Position numbers and translations under genes: made by a program | NCBI RefSeq assembly: GCF_000164695.2 | Contig: NC_014643.1 | Span: 620,001-684,000 of the forward strand | Reading direction: 5' to 3' | DNA length: 64,000 nt | Origin: Rothia dentocariosa ATCC 17931 | Lineage (GTDB): Bacteria; Actinomycetota; Actinomycetes; Actinomycetales; Micrococcaceae | In this document: positions 37,959 to 46,503 of the stretch, piece by piece | Layout: every line of letters begins with the position of its first letter | Position numbering within the stretch: the first letter of the stretch is position 1 | Notes under the pieces: generated by a model | Told to the model about the DNA's origin: nothing | Database searches by the model: none | The model's input: the letters and a program-made list of their open reading frames with translations, nothing else

Positions 37959-39001
37959 GCGTTTTCTCCATTCTGCGCGGCGTGCTGTTGTGCGTACTCT
38001 TCGGCGACGGCGCTCAGGGTTGCCGGCGGGTTCGCATATACGTGGGCGAAAAGGTCCTGCGGGTCGGGCATCTGCAGCTGCATCATGCTGGTGCGGGCCT
38101 CGGAGGCGATCTTTTCTGCGGCTAAGATCGCGTTTTCGATATGGGTCTTCGCGTTCGGCAGGCGCTGGTACATCTGATGCTGAATGCGGGTGAGCGGGTC
38201 ACGCCCGCGCCACTGCTCGACTTCTTCGCGGCTGCGGTACCGATCGGGGTTGTCGGAAGTCGTATGCGGCCCCATGCGGTAGGTCATCGCCTCAATCAGG
38301 GTGGGACCGCCACCGGCACGGGCACGCTCCACGGCTTCGTGCAGCCGGGGATACACCTGCTCAAAATCATTGCCGTCAACCCGGTATGCAGGCATGCCGT
38401 ACCCTTCACCCTTCGCGGCGATACTTGCCGCGCGCATCTGCCGGGATACGGGGGTTGAGATGGCGTACCCGTTATTCTGCACGAGGAAGACCACAGGCGC
38501 CTCGAAGACAGCGGCGAGGTTAAGCGCCTCATGAAAGTCGCCTTCGCTTGTGGAACCGTCGCCGCACATCGCGAGGGCTACCGTGGAATCACCGGCGAAT
38601 TTCGCCGCCATCGCCAGCCCGACCGCGTGGGCGGTGTGCGTGGCGAGCGGGGTTGCCTCCGGGGCGGTATGCGTTTTCGTGGGGGCATACCCGCAGTGTG
38701 AAGACCCGTGGAAGGGCGAGAGGACTTCGGCAAGGTCGATACCCCGGCTCATGACGGCGACCGAATCGCGGTAGGTGGGGAAAAGCCAGTCGGCAGGCTC
38801 TAAGGCGAGGGCGGCAGCAACCTGGCACGCCTCCTGCCCCAGGGATGAGGGGTACGCCCCCATATATCCCTGTTTGGCAAGGTTGCTTGCCTGCTGATTG
38901 AAGTGCCTGCCCGCGATCATGGCGGCGTGGGCGGTGATGAGCAGGTCATCGCTCACGCCGTTCTGCACCTGCTGCGGCGGGGATTGTAGTGTGTTGGGCA
39001 T
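37955..39001 (-). CDS. 2-oxoacid dehydrogenase E1 alpha subunit (cluster copy)
   Basis: 348 residues. The thiamine diphosphate motif runs GDGSTSEGDFHEALNLAA to QNN; the phosphorylation-loop region YRMGPHTTSDNPDRYR is typical of E1 alpha. It carries out 2-oxoacid decarboxylation with the E1 beta subunit. A hairpin lies 20 bases before the start. Its paralogue at 58283 belongs to the complete complex, so this copy looks dedicated to the cluster. Confidence 0.88.
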   Translation of the reverse strand: MPNTLQSPPQQVQNGVSDDLLITAHAAMIAGRHFNQQASNLAKQGYMGAYPSSLGQEACQVAAALALEPADWLFPTYRDSVAVMSRGIDLAEVLSPFHGSSHCGYAPTKTHTAPEATPLATHTAHAVGLAMAAKFAGDSTVALAMCGDGSTSEGDFHEALNLAAVFEAPVVFLVQNNGYAISTPVSRQMRAASIAAKGEGYGMPAYRVDGNDFEQVYPRLHEAVERARAGGGPTLIEAMTYRMGPHTTSDNPDRYRSREEVEQWRGRDPLTRIQHQMYQRLPNAKTHIENAILAAEKIASEARTSMMQLQMPDPQDLFAHVYANPPATLSAVAEEYAQQHAAQNGENA

Positions 39002-39021
39002 GTTAACGCCTATCTGTCGGT

Positions 39022-39051
39022 CCCCTCATAAAAGGCTCTTTTTATGAGGGG
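39022..39051. promoter_or_regulatory. Hairpin between fabH-like and E1 alpha genes
   Basis: Perfect 12-bp arms (CCCCTCATAAAA and complement) with a six-base loop, ending 20 bases before the E1 alpha ATG. No U-run follows on the minus strand. It could be an RNA processing or stability element, or a partial terminator that sets different levels of the two halves of the cluster. Confidence 0.6.
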
Positions 39052-39127
39052 TGTGGGTGGCATAAAAGTGAAATACGGTGACGGATTCTAGCTGCGCGCA
39101 ACCGGGATGCGCCCTGACCGCCAGCGC

Positions 39128-40081
39128 TTAGGCGGTGGTTTTGAACCCGATCACGCCCGCTCCCCAGGTGAATCCCGCCCCGAAGGCGGTCAGCGCCAGC
39201 AAGTCTCCCGGTTTCACGTGCCCCTCCTGCTGCCCGATGGCTAGAGTAATCGGGATGGAGGCGGCAGAGGTGTTCCCGTACCGGTCGATATATGAGAGCA
39301 CTTTGGAAGAATCCCAGCGCAGCCGCCGCGCGACCGCCGCCATAATCCTGCCGTTGGCCTGGTGGCAGACCAGCTGGTCGATCCTCTCCGGGTCAATACC
39401 GCACGAGTCGAGTACGTAGGTGATTTCCTCGGACATCGCATCCACCGCCGCCATATAGACCTCGGCGCCGTCCATCACCACCTGCTGCGTGGAGTCAGAA
39501 ATATACAGTGCCTGCGCCTGGCTGCCGTCGGACCCGAACGAACACATATAGGGGTATTCGTCCTCGCTCACCTCGGGGGCCGCCTGTACGATAGCGGCGC
39601 CGGCACCGTCGGCGAAGAGTACCGCCGTGCCCGCATCCTCGGGGTTGGTCAGGCGTGACATTGCATCGGCACCGATGACGAGCGCCCGGTCGATACTGCC
39701 CTGCTCGATTTTTGAGGCGGCGTAGTCGAGGGCGTACAGGAACCCAGAACATGCGGCGTTCAAATCGACCGCGCCCACCTGCGGGGCGCCTAAACCTGCG
39801 GCGACGACGGGCGCGAGCCCCGGCGAAACCTGGTCGGCGGTTGTGGTTGCGGCAAGCACAAAGTCGATTTCTTCGGCGCTTATACCGGCATCCGCAAGCG
39901 CCTTCTCGCTCGCTTCAAGCGCCAGCTCGGCGAGAGTCTGCTCCTGGCGCAGGTGGTGGCGCTGGCGCACTCCGGTGCGACTGGCAATCCATTCGTCGTC
40001 CACGCCGAGCGCGGCGAATTCGCTGTTTGGAATGGGGTCATTGGGCACGGCGGCGCCAACGCCCGAAATTGTCACACTCAT
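39128..40081 (-). CDS. 3-oxoacyl-ACP synthase III (KAS III)
   Basis: 317 residues. The catalytic triad is intact: Cys in NAACSGFLYALDY, His in VCHQANGRIM and Asn in YGNTSAASIP. KAS III condenses an acyl-CoA starter with malonyl-ACP and fixes the starter unit of the chain. Its place next to E1 alpha/beta and the lipoyl protein suggests a starter derived from a 2-oxoacid. It follows the AfsA-like gene after 18 bases. Confidence 0.92.
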   Translation of the reverse strand: MSVTISGVGAAVPNDPIPNSEFAALGVDDEWIASRTGVRQRHHLRQEQTLAELALEASEKALADAGISAEEIDFVLAATTTADQVSPGLAPVVAAGLGAPQVGAVDLNAACSGFLYALDYAASKIEQGSIDRALVIGADAMSRLTNPEDAGTAVLFADGAGAAIVQAAPEVSEDEYPYMCSFGSDGSQAQALYISDSTQQVVMDGAEVYMAAVDAMSEEITYVLDSCGIDPERIDQLVCHQANGRIMAAVARRLRWDSSKVLSYIDRYGNTSAASIPITLAIGQQEGHVKPGDLLALTAFGAGFTWGAGVIGFKTTA

Positions 40082-40099
40082 GGTGCCTTTCTTGAATTT

Positions 40100-41281
40100 C
40101 TACATAAAGGTGAATCGGCTGCGTGCCTTAACGGCACCGCCCTGATTCACGGTTATCTCTATCTGATAGGTGTCGCGGTGTTTCTCGCACCGCAGCAGGT
40201 TGAGGGTTGGAATCTCGGTGAGTTCCACGAACTCGAAAAATTCGTGGGATTCTTCCGCCACGCGCAGGCCTGCGGGATCTGCCCCGGTACGATGCGCGAG
40301 CGCCGCCACCGCGAACTGCCGGGCTGCGCTTGCCATCATGAGCCCCGGATAGTGGTCCAGCGGGCGGTCGAAATGCCGTGGCGGGGCTGTGGGCACGATG
40401 CGGCATTGGGCTAGTACGGGGGCTCCCGGCGGGTTCTGAGGGGACCGTTCCGAGGTGCTCACCTGCGATTCTTCCGCCTGTTCCTGAGCGTTTTCGGTAC
40501 CGTGGGTCGTATCGTCATGGTGCACGTCTCCGATCAAAACCTGGGATGCGTCGCTCACCCCGCACAGACTCGCGGGGGCAGCTTGCACGTGCCCGTACGG
40601 TGTTCCCCACACGCGCACGGCCTTCGGGGGTTCGGCGGATGCGCCTCCGGCGGAAGCCGCATCCTGGATTTCTGCGGTGTTCCCGAGTTCACCGCGCAGT
40701 TCCTCGAAGGTATCGGCGGTGAGGAAGAGCGCCGCGCCGTCGCTTTCGGCTAGGCAGGTATCGCCCGCCCAGAGGGTGATCGCCCCGCTGATCGCATAGC
40801 ACGGCTGCCCGCGCCTGCGGCGGATGGTGCTCACGGGAACGTGCAGGCTCAGCTCGATCGGCTCGTTTGCGCCGGTTGTGTCGGAGCTGCGAACGTCGCC
40901 GCCCAGAACATGCGGGGTGAACCTCAGCCCTGCGCCGCGAAGCACGAAATGGTCGGCGGATTTCACGCCGAGCGCCTCGCGCCCGAGCGCCTCGATCCCC
41001 TGGCGGTGCAGGTCTTGCAGGTATTCCACATCGGTCACGCTCAGCGTGACCGGCCCGCTCACATCGGGGGCGATGCGCGTATCGTACCGCAGGAACACGC
41101 GGTATTCTCCGTCGTGCGCCGGGTCTTCGGCGGCGGGTTTTTCCGCTTGTGTGAGGTTCGCATCGGGTGCCGTGCCGGGGGCAGGGGGGTAGGCGCATCC
41201 GAGATACGCCGCGTATCGCGGGTCTGCGGATGCACGTCCCGCCGCCTGCGGCGCATCCTCGGGAGGCTGCCGGGTACTCAT
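40100..41281 (-). CDS. Second, divergent AfsA-family (double-hotdog) protein
   Basis: 393 residues. The first repeat contains SADHFVLRGAGLRF, then VSTIRRRRGQPCYAISGAIT and TADTFEELRGEL, matching the end of an AfsA repeat. After a ~60-residue Ser/Glu/Gln linker the second repeat has HFDRPLDHYPGLMMASAARQ, the hallmark F-D-x-P-x-D-H-x-P-G segment of AfsA/ScbA. The first repeat lacks the clear DHPLF-type start, so one active centre may be altered. Its stop and start overlap neighbours: the fabF-like stop overlaps this start by four bases. It could be a dehydratase-like or partner subunit of the AfsA at 44988. Confidence 0.72.
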   Translation of the reverse strand: MSTRQPPEDAPQAAGRASADPRYAAYLGCAYPPAPGTAPDANLTQAEKPAAEDPAHDGEYRVFLRYDTRIAPDVSGPVTLSVTDVEYLQDLHRQGIEALGREALGVKSADHFVLRGAGLRFTPHVLGGDVRSSDTTGANEPIELSLHVPVSTIRRRRGQPCYAISGAITLWAGDTCLAESDGAALFLTADTFEELRGELGNTAEIQDAASAGGASAEPPKAVRVWGTPYGHVQAAPASLCGVSDASQVLIGDVHHDDTTHGTENAQEQAEESQVSTSERSPQNPPGAPVLAQCRIVPTAPPRHFDRPLDHYPGLMMASAARQFAVAALAHRTGADPAGLRVAEESHEFFEFVELTEIPTLNLLRCEKHRDTYQIEITVNQGGAVKARSRFTFM

Positions 41282-42519
41282 GCGCGTATCGCCAGGGTCA
41301 CGTTGTGCCCGCCGAAGCCCAGGGAGTTTGAGAGCCCCAGCCTTTTAGGCGTGCCGTCCTCCGCGCTGACCGTGCCGGGTGCTAAATCCTGCGGTTCGCC
41401 GCTGATGCGCACCCGCCCCAGCCGCTTATCCAGGTTTTTCAGCCCCAGGGTGGGCGGTGCCTGCCCGTGCCGAAGCGCCTGAAGTGTTGCGATGGTCTCG
41501 ACGGCGCCTGCAGCCCCGAAGAGGTGCCCAATCGCCGATTTCGTGGAGGAAACCGGGATGTTCTCAAGAGCATCCCCGAGCGCCTGCCGCAGCACGTTCA
41601 CTTCGGTCGTATCGTTCAGCTCGGTTCCGGTGCCGTGGGCGTTCACGTACGATACCTGCTCGGGGGTTGCCCCCGCGGTTTCAAGCGCGCGGTTGAGGGC
41701 ATAGGCCGCATACATGCCGTCCGGGTTCGGCGCCGTAATGTGGTGGGCGTCCGAAGAGAGCCCGTAGCCTGCAATTTCGCCCAGTATCTCGGCGCCCCGG
41801 GCGCGGGCGTTCTCGGCTGATTCGAGCACGAGAATACCGGCACCCTCCCCCAGGTTGAAGCCGTTGCGCTCCTCATCGAAGGGGGTCGAGTTCCCGTCGG
41901 GCGAGATCGCCCCGGCGGCGTTGAATATAGCGCGGGTGAACCGGGTGGTTCCCGCCTCTGCGCCGCCTACAACGGCTGCATCCGCCTCGCCCAGCAGAAT
42001 ACTGCGCACACCGGCGACAATCGCCTGCGCCCCCGAGGAGCACGCCGTGACGATTGCGGTTGTTTCGCCGTGCAGCCCGTGGCGCATCGAAATATGCGCG
42101 GGCGCGGCGTTCGCCATCATCATGGGCACGGTCAGCGGCGAGACTTCTTCGGCGCCCTCGGTGTGCATCACTAAATGCTGCGTTTCGAGGGTGTCCAGCC
42201 CGCCGATAGCGGTACCGATATAGCAGGTGATGCGCCGCGCATCGCACGGCAGCCCGCCGCCCCAGCCCGCCTGCGCGATAGCCTCATCGGCCGCCGCCAC
42301 GGCAAGCTGGGTGTACCGGTCCATGCGGCGCATCTCGCGGCGACTGAGCGGGTTCTTCACGTCAAAGTCGAGGCATCGCCCAACTTTGCCGCCCAGCCCG
42401 TTCTCGTTTTCGTCGTTCAGCCCGCTCAGGCCCGCCACGGCACGCTCATGCAGCGTCTCGGCGCCAACACCCAGCGGGGTGACGGCACCGATTCCCGTGA
42501 TGACTACTCTCGTACTCAC
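41278..42519 (-). CDS. Beta-ketoacyl-ACP synthase II (KAS II/FabF-like)
   Basis: 413 residues. The Cys-His-His active site is complete: TACSSGAQAIVAG, NAHGTGTELNDTTE and KSAIGHLFGAAGAVE. It elongates the ACP-bound chain with malonyl-ACP. No chain-length-factor partner is encoded, so it resembles FabF homodimers rather than KS-alpha/CLF pairs. It overlaps both the ACP gene upstream and the AfsA-like gene downstream by four bases, a tight translational unit. Confidence 0.93.
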   Translation of the reverse strand: MSTRVVITGIGAVTPLGVGAETLHERAVAGLSGLNDENENGLGGKVGRCLDFDVKNPLSRREMRRMDRYTQLAVAAADEAIAQAGWGGGLPCDARRITCYIGTAIGGLDTLETQHLVMHTEGAEEVSPLTVPMMMANAAPAHISMRHGLHGETTAIVTACSSGAQAIVAGVRSILLGEADAAVVGGAEAGTTRFTRAIFNAAGAISPDGNSTPFDEERNGFNLGEGAGILVLESAENARARGAEILGEIAGYGLSSDAHHITAPNPDGMYAAYALNRALETAGATPEQVSYVNAHGTGTELNDTTEVNVLRQALGDALENIPVSSTKSAIGHLFGAAGAVETIATLQALRHGQAPPTLGLKNLDKRLGRVRISGEPQDLAPGTVSAEDGTPKRLGLSNSLGFGGHNVTLAIRA

Positions 42520-42773
42520 TTCTCCTGTGCCTTTTCACGAATAATATCTACGGCATCTTGTAGGGTGGCGGCGTTTTCAAAATCCTTGGGCTTGACGGGA
42601 ATCATCAGCTGCTTCTTGACCGCCTGGGTGAGCTCAACAACGTCTAGGGAGTCGAGCCCCATCGAATCGATTTTGGCATCGAGTTTAACGGTGCTGGCGG
42701 GCACGCCCATGTCGATCACCTGCTGGGTCACGAACTCTTCCAGGGATGCGGTGTTAACGGGGGTCTCAGTCAT
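42516..42773 (-). CDS. Acyl carrier protein
   Basis: 85 residues. The phosphopantetheine attachment site is Ser42 in DSMGLDSLDVVEL. It carries the growing acyl chain for the KAS, KR and AfsA enzymes of the cluster. CAGGAGAG precedes the ATG. The Sfp/EntD-type transferase at 34111 is the likely activating enzyme. Confidence 0.93.
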   Translation of the reverse strand: MTETPVNTASLEEFVTQQVIDMGVPASTVKLDAKIDSMGLDSLDVVELTQAVKKQLMIPVKPKDFENAATLQDAVDIIREKAQEK

Positions 42774-42889
42774 GGTTCTCTCCTGATCGGATTATCTGGT
42801 GTTTTTCTGTGGTTGGTTATCTTGTGTTCACGGCGGGTACCTGTGAACTTATCCGGCAAACGGCGGACTTGCTTGGGGCGAGCGCGAAC

Positions 42890-43654
42890 CTAGTTCAGCG
42901 AAAACGCCTGAGCGCTCAGCCCGCCATCTACCGCAATGCTCTGCCCGGTAATGTAGTCGGCGCGGTCGCTGGCGAGGAACGCCACGCACTCGGCAATATC
43001 GCGTGCCTGCGCGGGGCGAGCCATCGGCACGGCGCGCTGCACCGACTGGGTGAAGGTTTCAACTTCTTCGGTCATTGAGGTTTCAACGAGCCCGGGGCAT
43101 ACCGCGTTCACGGTCACCCCGCGGCGCGCCACCTCGATAGCCATCGCGCGGGTTATTCCTAAAATTCCGCTTTTCGCGGCGGAATAGCTGCCGGTTCCGG
43201 CGATTGTCCTCCCGGCAAGAATCGAGGAAATATTGATGATTCGCCCAAAACGTGCGCGAATCATCGGCCCCAACGCCCGCCGAGAGGTACGAAAAACCGA
43301 GCTTAAGTTCGTCGAAATCGCCGCATCCCATTCGTCGTCGCTGAGCCCCGCAACCAGCCCGTCGGAACGAATTCCGGCGTTATTGACCAGCACGGTGACC
43401 TGCCCTAACGAGTCTTCGAGCGCATCAAAAGCGTCATCAACTGAGGTGGTGCTGGTGACGTCAATTTTGATGGGCATCGCTGACACACCGCATTCGCGGA
43501 TGCACCCGGCAACCTCTTCGGCGCGCTCGATTCCGGTGGCGTAGCCGACGGCTATATTCCATCCGTCCTGCGCCAGTCTGAGCGCGATTTGTGCGCCAAT
43601 ATCTCCCGACGCTCCGGTGACGAGGGCGCATCCTGGGCGCTTCTGGTGTGTCAT
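42890..43654 (-). CDS. 3-oxoacyl-ACP reductase (FabG-like SDR)
   Basis: 254 residues. Rossmann motif VTGASGDIGAQIALRL, NNAGIRSDGLV, and catalytic Ser-Tyr-Lys in NISSILAGRTIAGTGSYSAAK. It reduces the 3-keto group of an ACP-bound chain with NAD(P)H. AAGGAG precedes the ATG. The 116-base gap to the ACP gene contains no recognisable element. Confidence 0.9.
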   Translation of the reverse strand: MTHQKRPGCALVTGASGDIGAQIALRLAQDGWNIAVGYATGIERAEEVAGCIRECGVSAMPIKIDVTSTTSVDDAFDALEDSLGQVTVLVNNAGIRSDGLVAGLSDDEWDAAISTNLSSVFRTSRRALGPMIRARFGRIINISSILAGRTIAGTGSYSAAKSGILGITRAMAIEVARRGVTVNAVCPGLVETSMTEEVETFTQSVQRAVPMARPAQARDIAECVAFLASDRADYITGQSIAVDGGLSAQAFSLN

Positions 43655-43778
43655 CTGACTCCTTAGGTTTGGTTCTTATGCTGCGGCGGGTTCACGGCGT
43701 ATCGCGTGCCGTGGTAGTTCGCCGCGCGGTGCTCAATGGCGTTACGTGGGATGCGTGAATGCGTGTTTCGCCCGCGTT

Positions 43779-44279
43779 TTAGGCGAAGGCGGCCTGCCCG
43801 GCGTCTGCGGGGGTGGGATACTCGGAATTGAGAACACCGATCTGGCGCAGCAGGCCGAGCTCATCGCGCCCGCCCCAGTGCTCGATTGCCTTGCCGTCTT
43901 CAACACGGAAAAGGTGCAGGTGGTGAATCTCGAAGGGCTTGCCGGTGGCGGGAACGCCCATGAACTCGCCGGTGTGAACGCCGCTGAACTTGATCGCCAT
44001 GGTGTAGTGCTTACCGTCCGCACTTGCCACAATCTTCTGGGGCTTCCACGAGGCATCGGAGAACGCCTGGTTCATGTATTTCGCGGTTGCCAGGTACCCT
44101 TCGGGGCCGCCGCCAACGCCTTCGCTCGCCTCATGATCAACGAAGTCGGGGTGAATGTATTTGCGGGCGGTTTCGATATCCATGTTCGTGAAAATCTCAG
44201 CCACGCCGAGGGCGACGGTGCGCAGGTCTTCGGGCATCTGCGCCATCATGTCTTCGATAATATTTCCCCACTTGCCCAT
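43779..44279 (-). CDS. SnoaL-like polyketide cyclase / ester cyclase family protein
   Basis: 166 residues of the NTF2-like fold: a FTNMDIETARKYIHPDFVDH segment, then GPEGYLATAKYMNQAFSD, and FEIHHLHLFRVEDGKAIEHWG near the end. SnoaL-type proteins catalyse aldol cyclisation in aromatic polyketide pathways; many homologues have unknown chemistry. Its position between the HAD phosphatase and the ketoreductase suggests a ring-closing or isomerising step. Confidence 0.83.
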   Translation of the reverse strand: MGKWGNIIEDMMAQMPEDLRTVALGVAEIFTNMDIETARKYIHPDFVDHEASEGVGGGPEGYLATAKYMNQAFSDASWKPQKIVASADGKHYTMAIKFSGVHTGEFMGVPATGKPFEIHHLHLFRVEDGKAIEHWGGRDELGLLRQIGVLNSEYPTPADAGQAAFA

Positions 44280-44318
44280 GGGTTTTCCTTTCGTTGGGTG
44301 ACCTTCCGGTCACGGGGT

Positions 44319-44972
44319 TTAAACTGTTTCCTCTGCCGGTGAGAGCAGGGGGTGCAGCTGTTTCACGCACTCTTCGGTTGTGGTGAATTCGATGGCATCC
44401 CACCCGGCTGCACGGGCGCCTTCGCAGTTACGCGCAAGGTCGTCAATGAGGATGCACTGCGCCGGGTTCACCCCGGCAAGTTCTGCGGCGTACTCGTAGA
44501 TACCGCGCTGCGGTTTGCGGTATCCGACCTCGAAGGAGAGCACAATATCGTCGAAAAGATCGGGTTCGTTGAGCATGGCGCGCCAGTGGTTATCCCAGGT
44601 GGGCACCATATTTGAGATCAGTCCTACCTTCACGCCGTGCGCTTTGATCTCGTGCAGGTACGCTACCCAGGATGCGTTGGGCTCGCGGTCGCGGAACCAG
44701 TCGTCGGCGAGGGTGTCGAGCTGGAACGCCCCGCCGACTTGCTCGGAAATTTCGCTCAGCCACTCTTTTTCGCTCATCAGGGGCGTATCGACGAGTTCCA
44801 GCGGGTCGGTGAGGTTGTGGTTGCGGGCGACCGCCTCAAATCCCGCGCGCAGCTGGGACTCGGTGAGCCCGTATTTCTGGCAGAAGACGCGCATCGTATG
44901 GCTGACCGGCGGGGTGAGTACTCCGCCGAAGTCCGTCCACACATATTTCGCGGTGTTGTAGTTGGGCGACAT
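44319..44972 (-). CDS. HAD-superfamily phosphatase
   Basis: About 217 residues. Motif I VWTDFGGVLTPPVS has the nucleophile Asp with the Asp-x-Gly-Gly form common in subfamily IA; then ISNMVP (motif II), RKPQRGIY (Lys, motif III) and LIDDLARNCEGAR (motif IV). Start chosen at the ATG at 44972 behind AAGGA; another ATG at 44987 abuts the afsA stop without a ribosome-binding site. Butyrolactone and furan routes need a dephosphorylation after the AfsA condensation, and this gene is directly coupled to afsA, so that is its likely job. Confidence 0.82.
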   Translation of the reverse strand: MSPNYNTAKYVWTDFGGVLTPPVSHTMRVFCQKYGLTESQLRAGFEAVARNHNLTDPLELVDTPLMSEKEWLSEISEQVGGAFQLDTLADDWFRDREPNASWVAYLHEIKAHGVKVGLISNMVPTWDNHWRAMLNEPDLFDDIVLSFEVGYRKPQRGIYEYAAELAGVNPAQCILIDDLARNCEGARAAGWDAIEFTTTEECVKQLHPLLSPAEETV

Positions 44973-44987
44973 AAAGATCCTTGTCAT

Positions 44988-45962
44988 CTAGCTTTTGAGC
45001 GCGAAATCCGCGATCTGCCGGTTATCTTGTTCAACCACGAATTCCCCGGGTGCCGTTGCACGGATCTGCACGGGTGAATCGAGTTCCGCGAACGCCAGGA
45101 AGTTCCCGCGTATTGAGGAAATTTCGGGGGCGCGCTCGCTATCCGAGCGGGTTGCCAGGTAGAGCTGCCGTGCCGCCTCGGTCAAAATTTGCATGGTGAT
45201 GTGGTCGTAGGCGTGGTCGAAAAGTGCCTTATTCGCCACGTTCGGGGTCACCTGCGCACTCGGGGTTTCGGTGGTGTTCAGCTGCGAGATCACCACGTTG
45301 AGGGGGTTGCGCCTGCCCACACGCTCGGGGGCGATGGGATCCTGCACGTCTGTGAAGGTTAGCTCGTGCAGGTTCGCGGTCGTGGGCGGCGGGGTGCCGC
45401 GGTATTCGCTGCGCAGCGCCTGCAATTGGTTTTTGGTGAGGATGCGCCCGCCGCTGAAGTGCTCGGCGATCACCCGGTTGCCCATAATGAGCTGCTGGTA
45501 GCACCGACCGGAGCGCGGGGCGCCACGCCGAATGGAGGTCCAGTCGAAGTAGTTGCGAATCAGCAGGTTGGTATCTTCGGGGTTTAGCGCGGCGATTTCG
45601 TGCGGATAAATCGTGAGCCCAAACTCGTTGGAGATCAGGGTGTTTCCGGCGTCTACACCGACTTCGTGGGCGCTGGCGATTGTCGCCTGCCGCGCAATTT
45701 CGAGCAGCAGGAGCGCATCGGGGGTTCCTTCGGCATCGTTGTAGATGCTGTCGTGAAAGAAGCTGTGCGATGAGGGCAGCTGCGCCGCCACGAGCACATG
45801 CTGCGCGCTCTGCTGGCGAATATCTGTGAGGAAAACTTCGGAAACCGCTGCACGGTGTACCTTATGGCGATCGACGGTACGGTCATAGTGCAGATTTTCT
45901 ATATCCGGGTCTATCGTGATAGTTTCGTCGAGCTCTGGTGCCGACTCGTATATGAGGGTCAT
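44988..45962 (-). CDS. AfsA/ScbA-family gamma-butyrolactone (butenolide) synthase
   Basis: 324 residues with two hotdog repeats. Repeat 1: KVHRAAVSEVFLTDIRQ, VAAQLPSSHSFFHDS and DALLLLEIARQATIASAHEV. Repeat 2: ALFDHAYDHITMQILTEAAR and NFLAFAELDSPV. AfsA condenses a beta-ketoacyl thioester with dihydroxyacetone phosphate to make the butenolide core of A-factor-type signals. The start at 45962 follows AGGAGGAGGG; an upstream frame to 46001 lies in the leader. It is the first gene of the biosynthetic run; a related, decayed copy lies at 49575-49646. Confidence 0.88.
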   Translation of the reverse strand: MTLIYESAPELDETITIDPDIENLHYDRTVDRHKVHRAAVSEVFLTDIRQQSAQHVLVAAQLPSSHSFFHDSIYNDAEGTPDALLLLEIARQATIASAHEVGVDAGNTLISNEFGLTIYPHEIAALNPEDTNLLIRNYFDWTSIRRGAPRSGRCYQQLIMGNRVIAEHFSGGRILTKNQLQALRSEYRGTPPPTTANLHELTFTDVQDPIAPERVGRRNPLNVVISQLNTTETPSAQVTPNVANKALFDHAYDHITMQILTEAARQLYLATRSDSERAPEISSIRGNFLAFAELDSPVQIRATAPGEFVVEQDNRQIADFALKS

Positions 45963-46503
45963 ATGCCCTCCTCCTTTGGCTGTGGTTGGTGTATGTTGCA
46001 CGTGGTTACGGGGTCCCGTGGGGCTTACCGCGTGCGGGTGAGTAAGCTCCTTGGGTGTGCGTTATCGGTGTTGTTATGCCCTGCCGCTGGATACGGGTAA
46101 TATGGTGAAGATTCTCAATATCAAAAAGATATAAGTACGGTCACTGTGGTGCGAAGGTGTGATGATCCCTTGATATTCCTGCGGATTCACGATGGATGCG
46201 GGCTGCGAAAGACCGAAAGCGCAGCGCTTGTCTATCCCGGCATATACCTGGGGGTGCACCGCTGCCCGTGAGGTTGGGTCAGCGAGGATCTGAGTGTCGG
46301 AAGGCTTCGAGTGCTCAGGCAGCGCACCGCATCGTGCGTTATCTGGCGTCTGTTATGAATTCTGCTGATTTCGTCGGTGTTCATAGCGTTCATTCCTTTT
46401 TCATCCCTACCGTGTGGGTAGGAGATACCATCGGAACGTTTCGGAAGTTTGAGTTAGGTTCTGATGGTTGTCTGTGGTTGGTTGAAAAATATGTGCAGCT
46501 GGC
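45963..46503. other. Leader region between afsA and the MFS gene, no gene seen
   Basis: 541 bases. The part next to afsA is mixed in composition, with AT-rich patches near 46095-46135 (AATATCAAAAAGATATAAG) that could hold the cluster promoter. A small CCTACC/GGTAGG hairpin lies near 46404-46421, after the MFS gene. No convincing coding frame on either strand. Confidence 0.4.
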
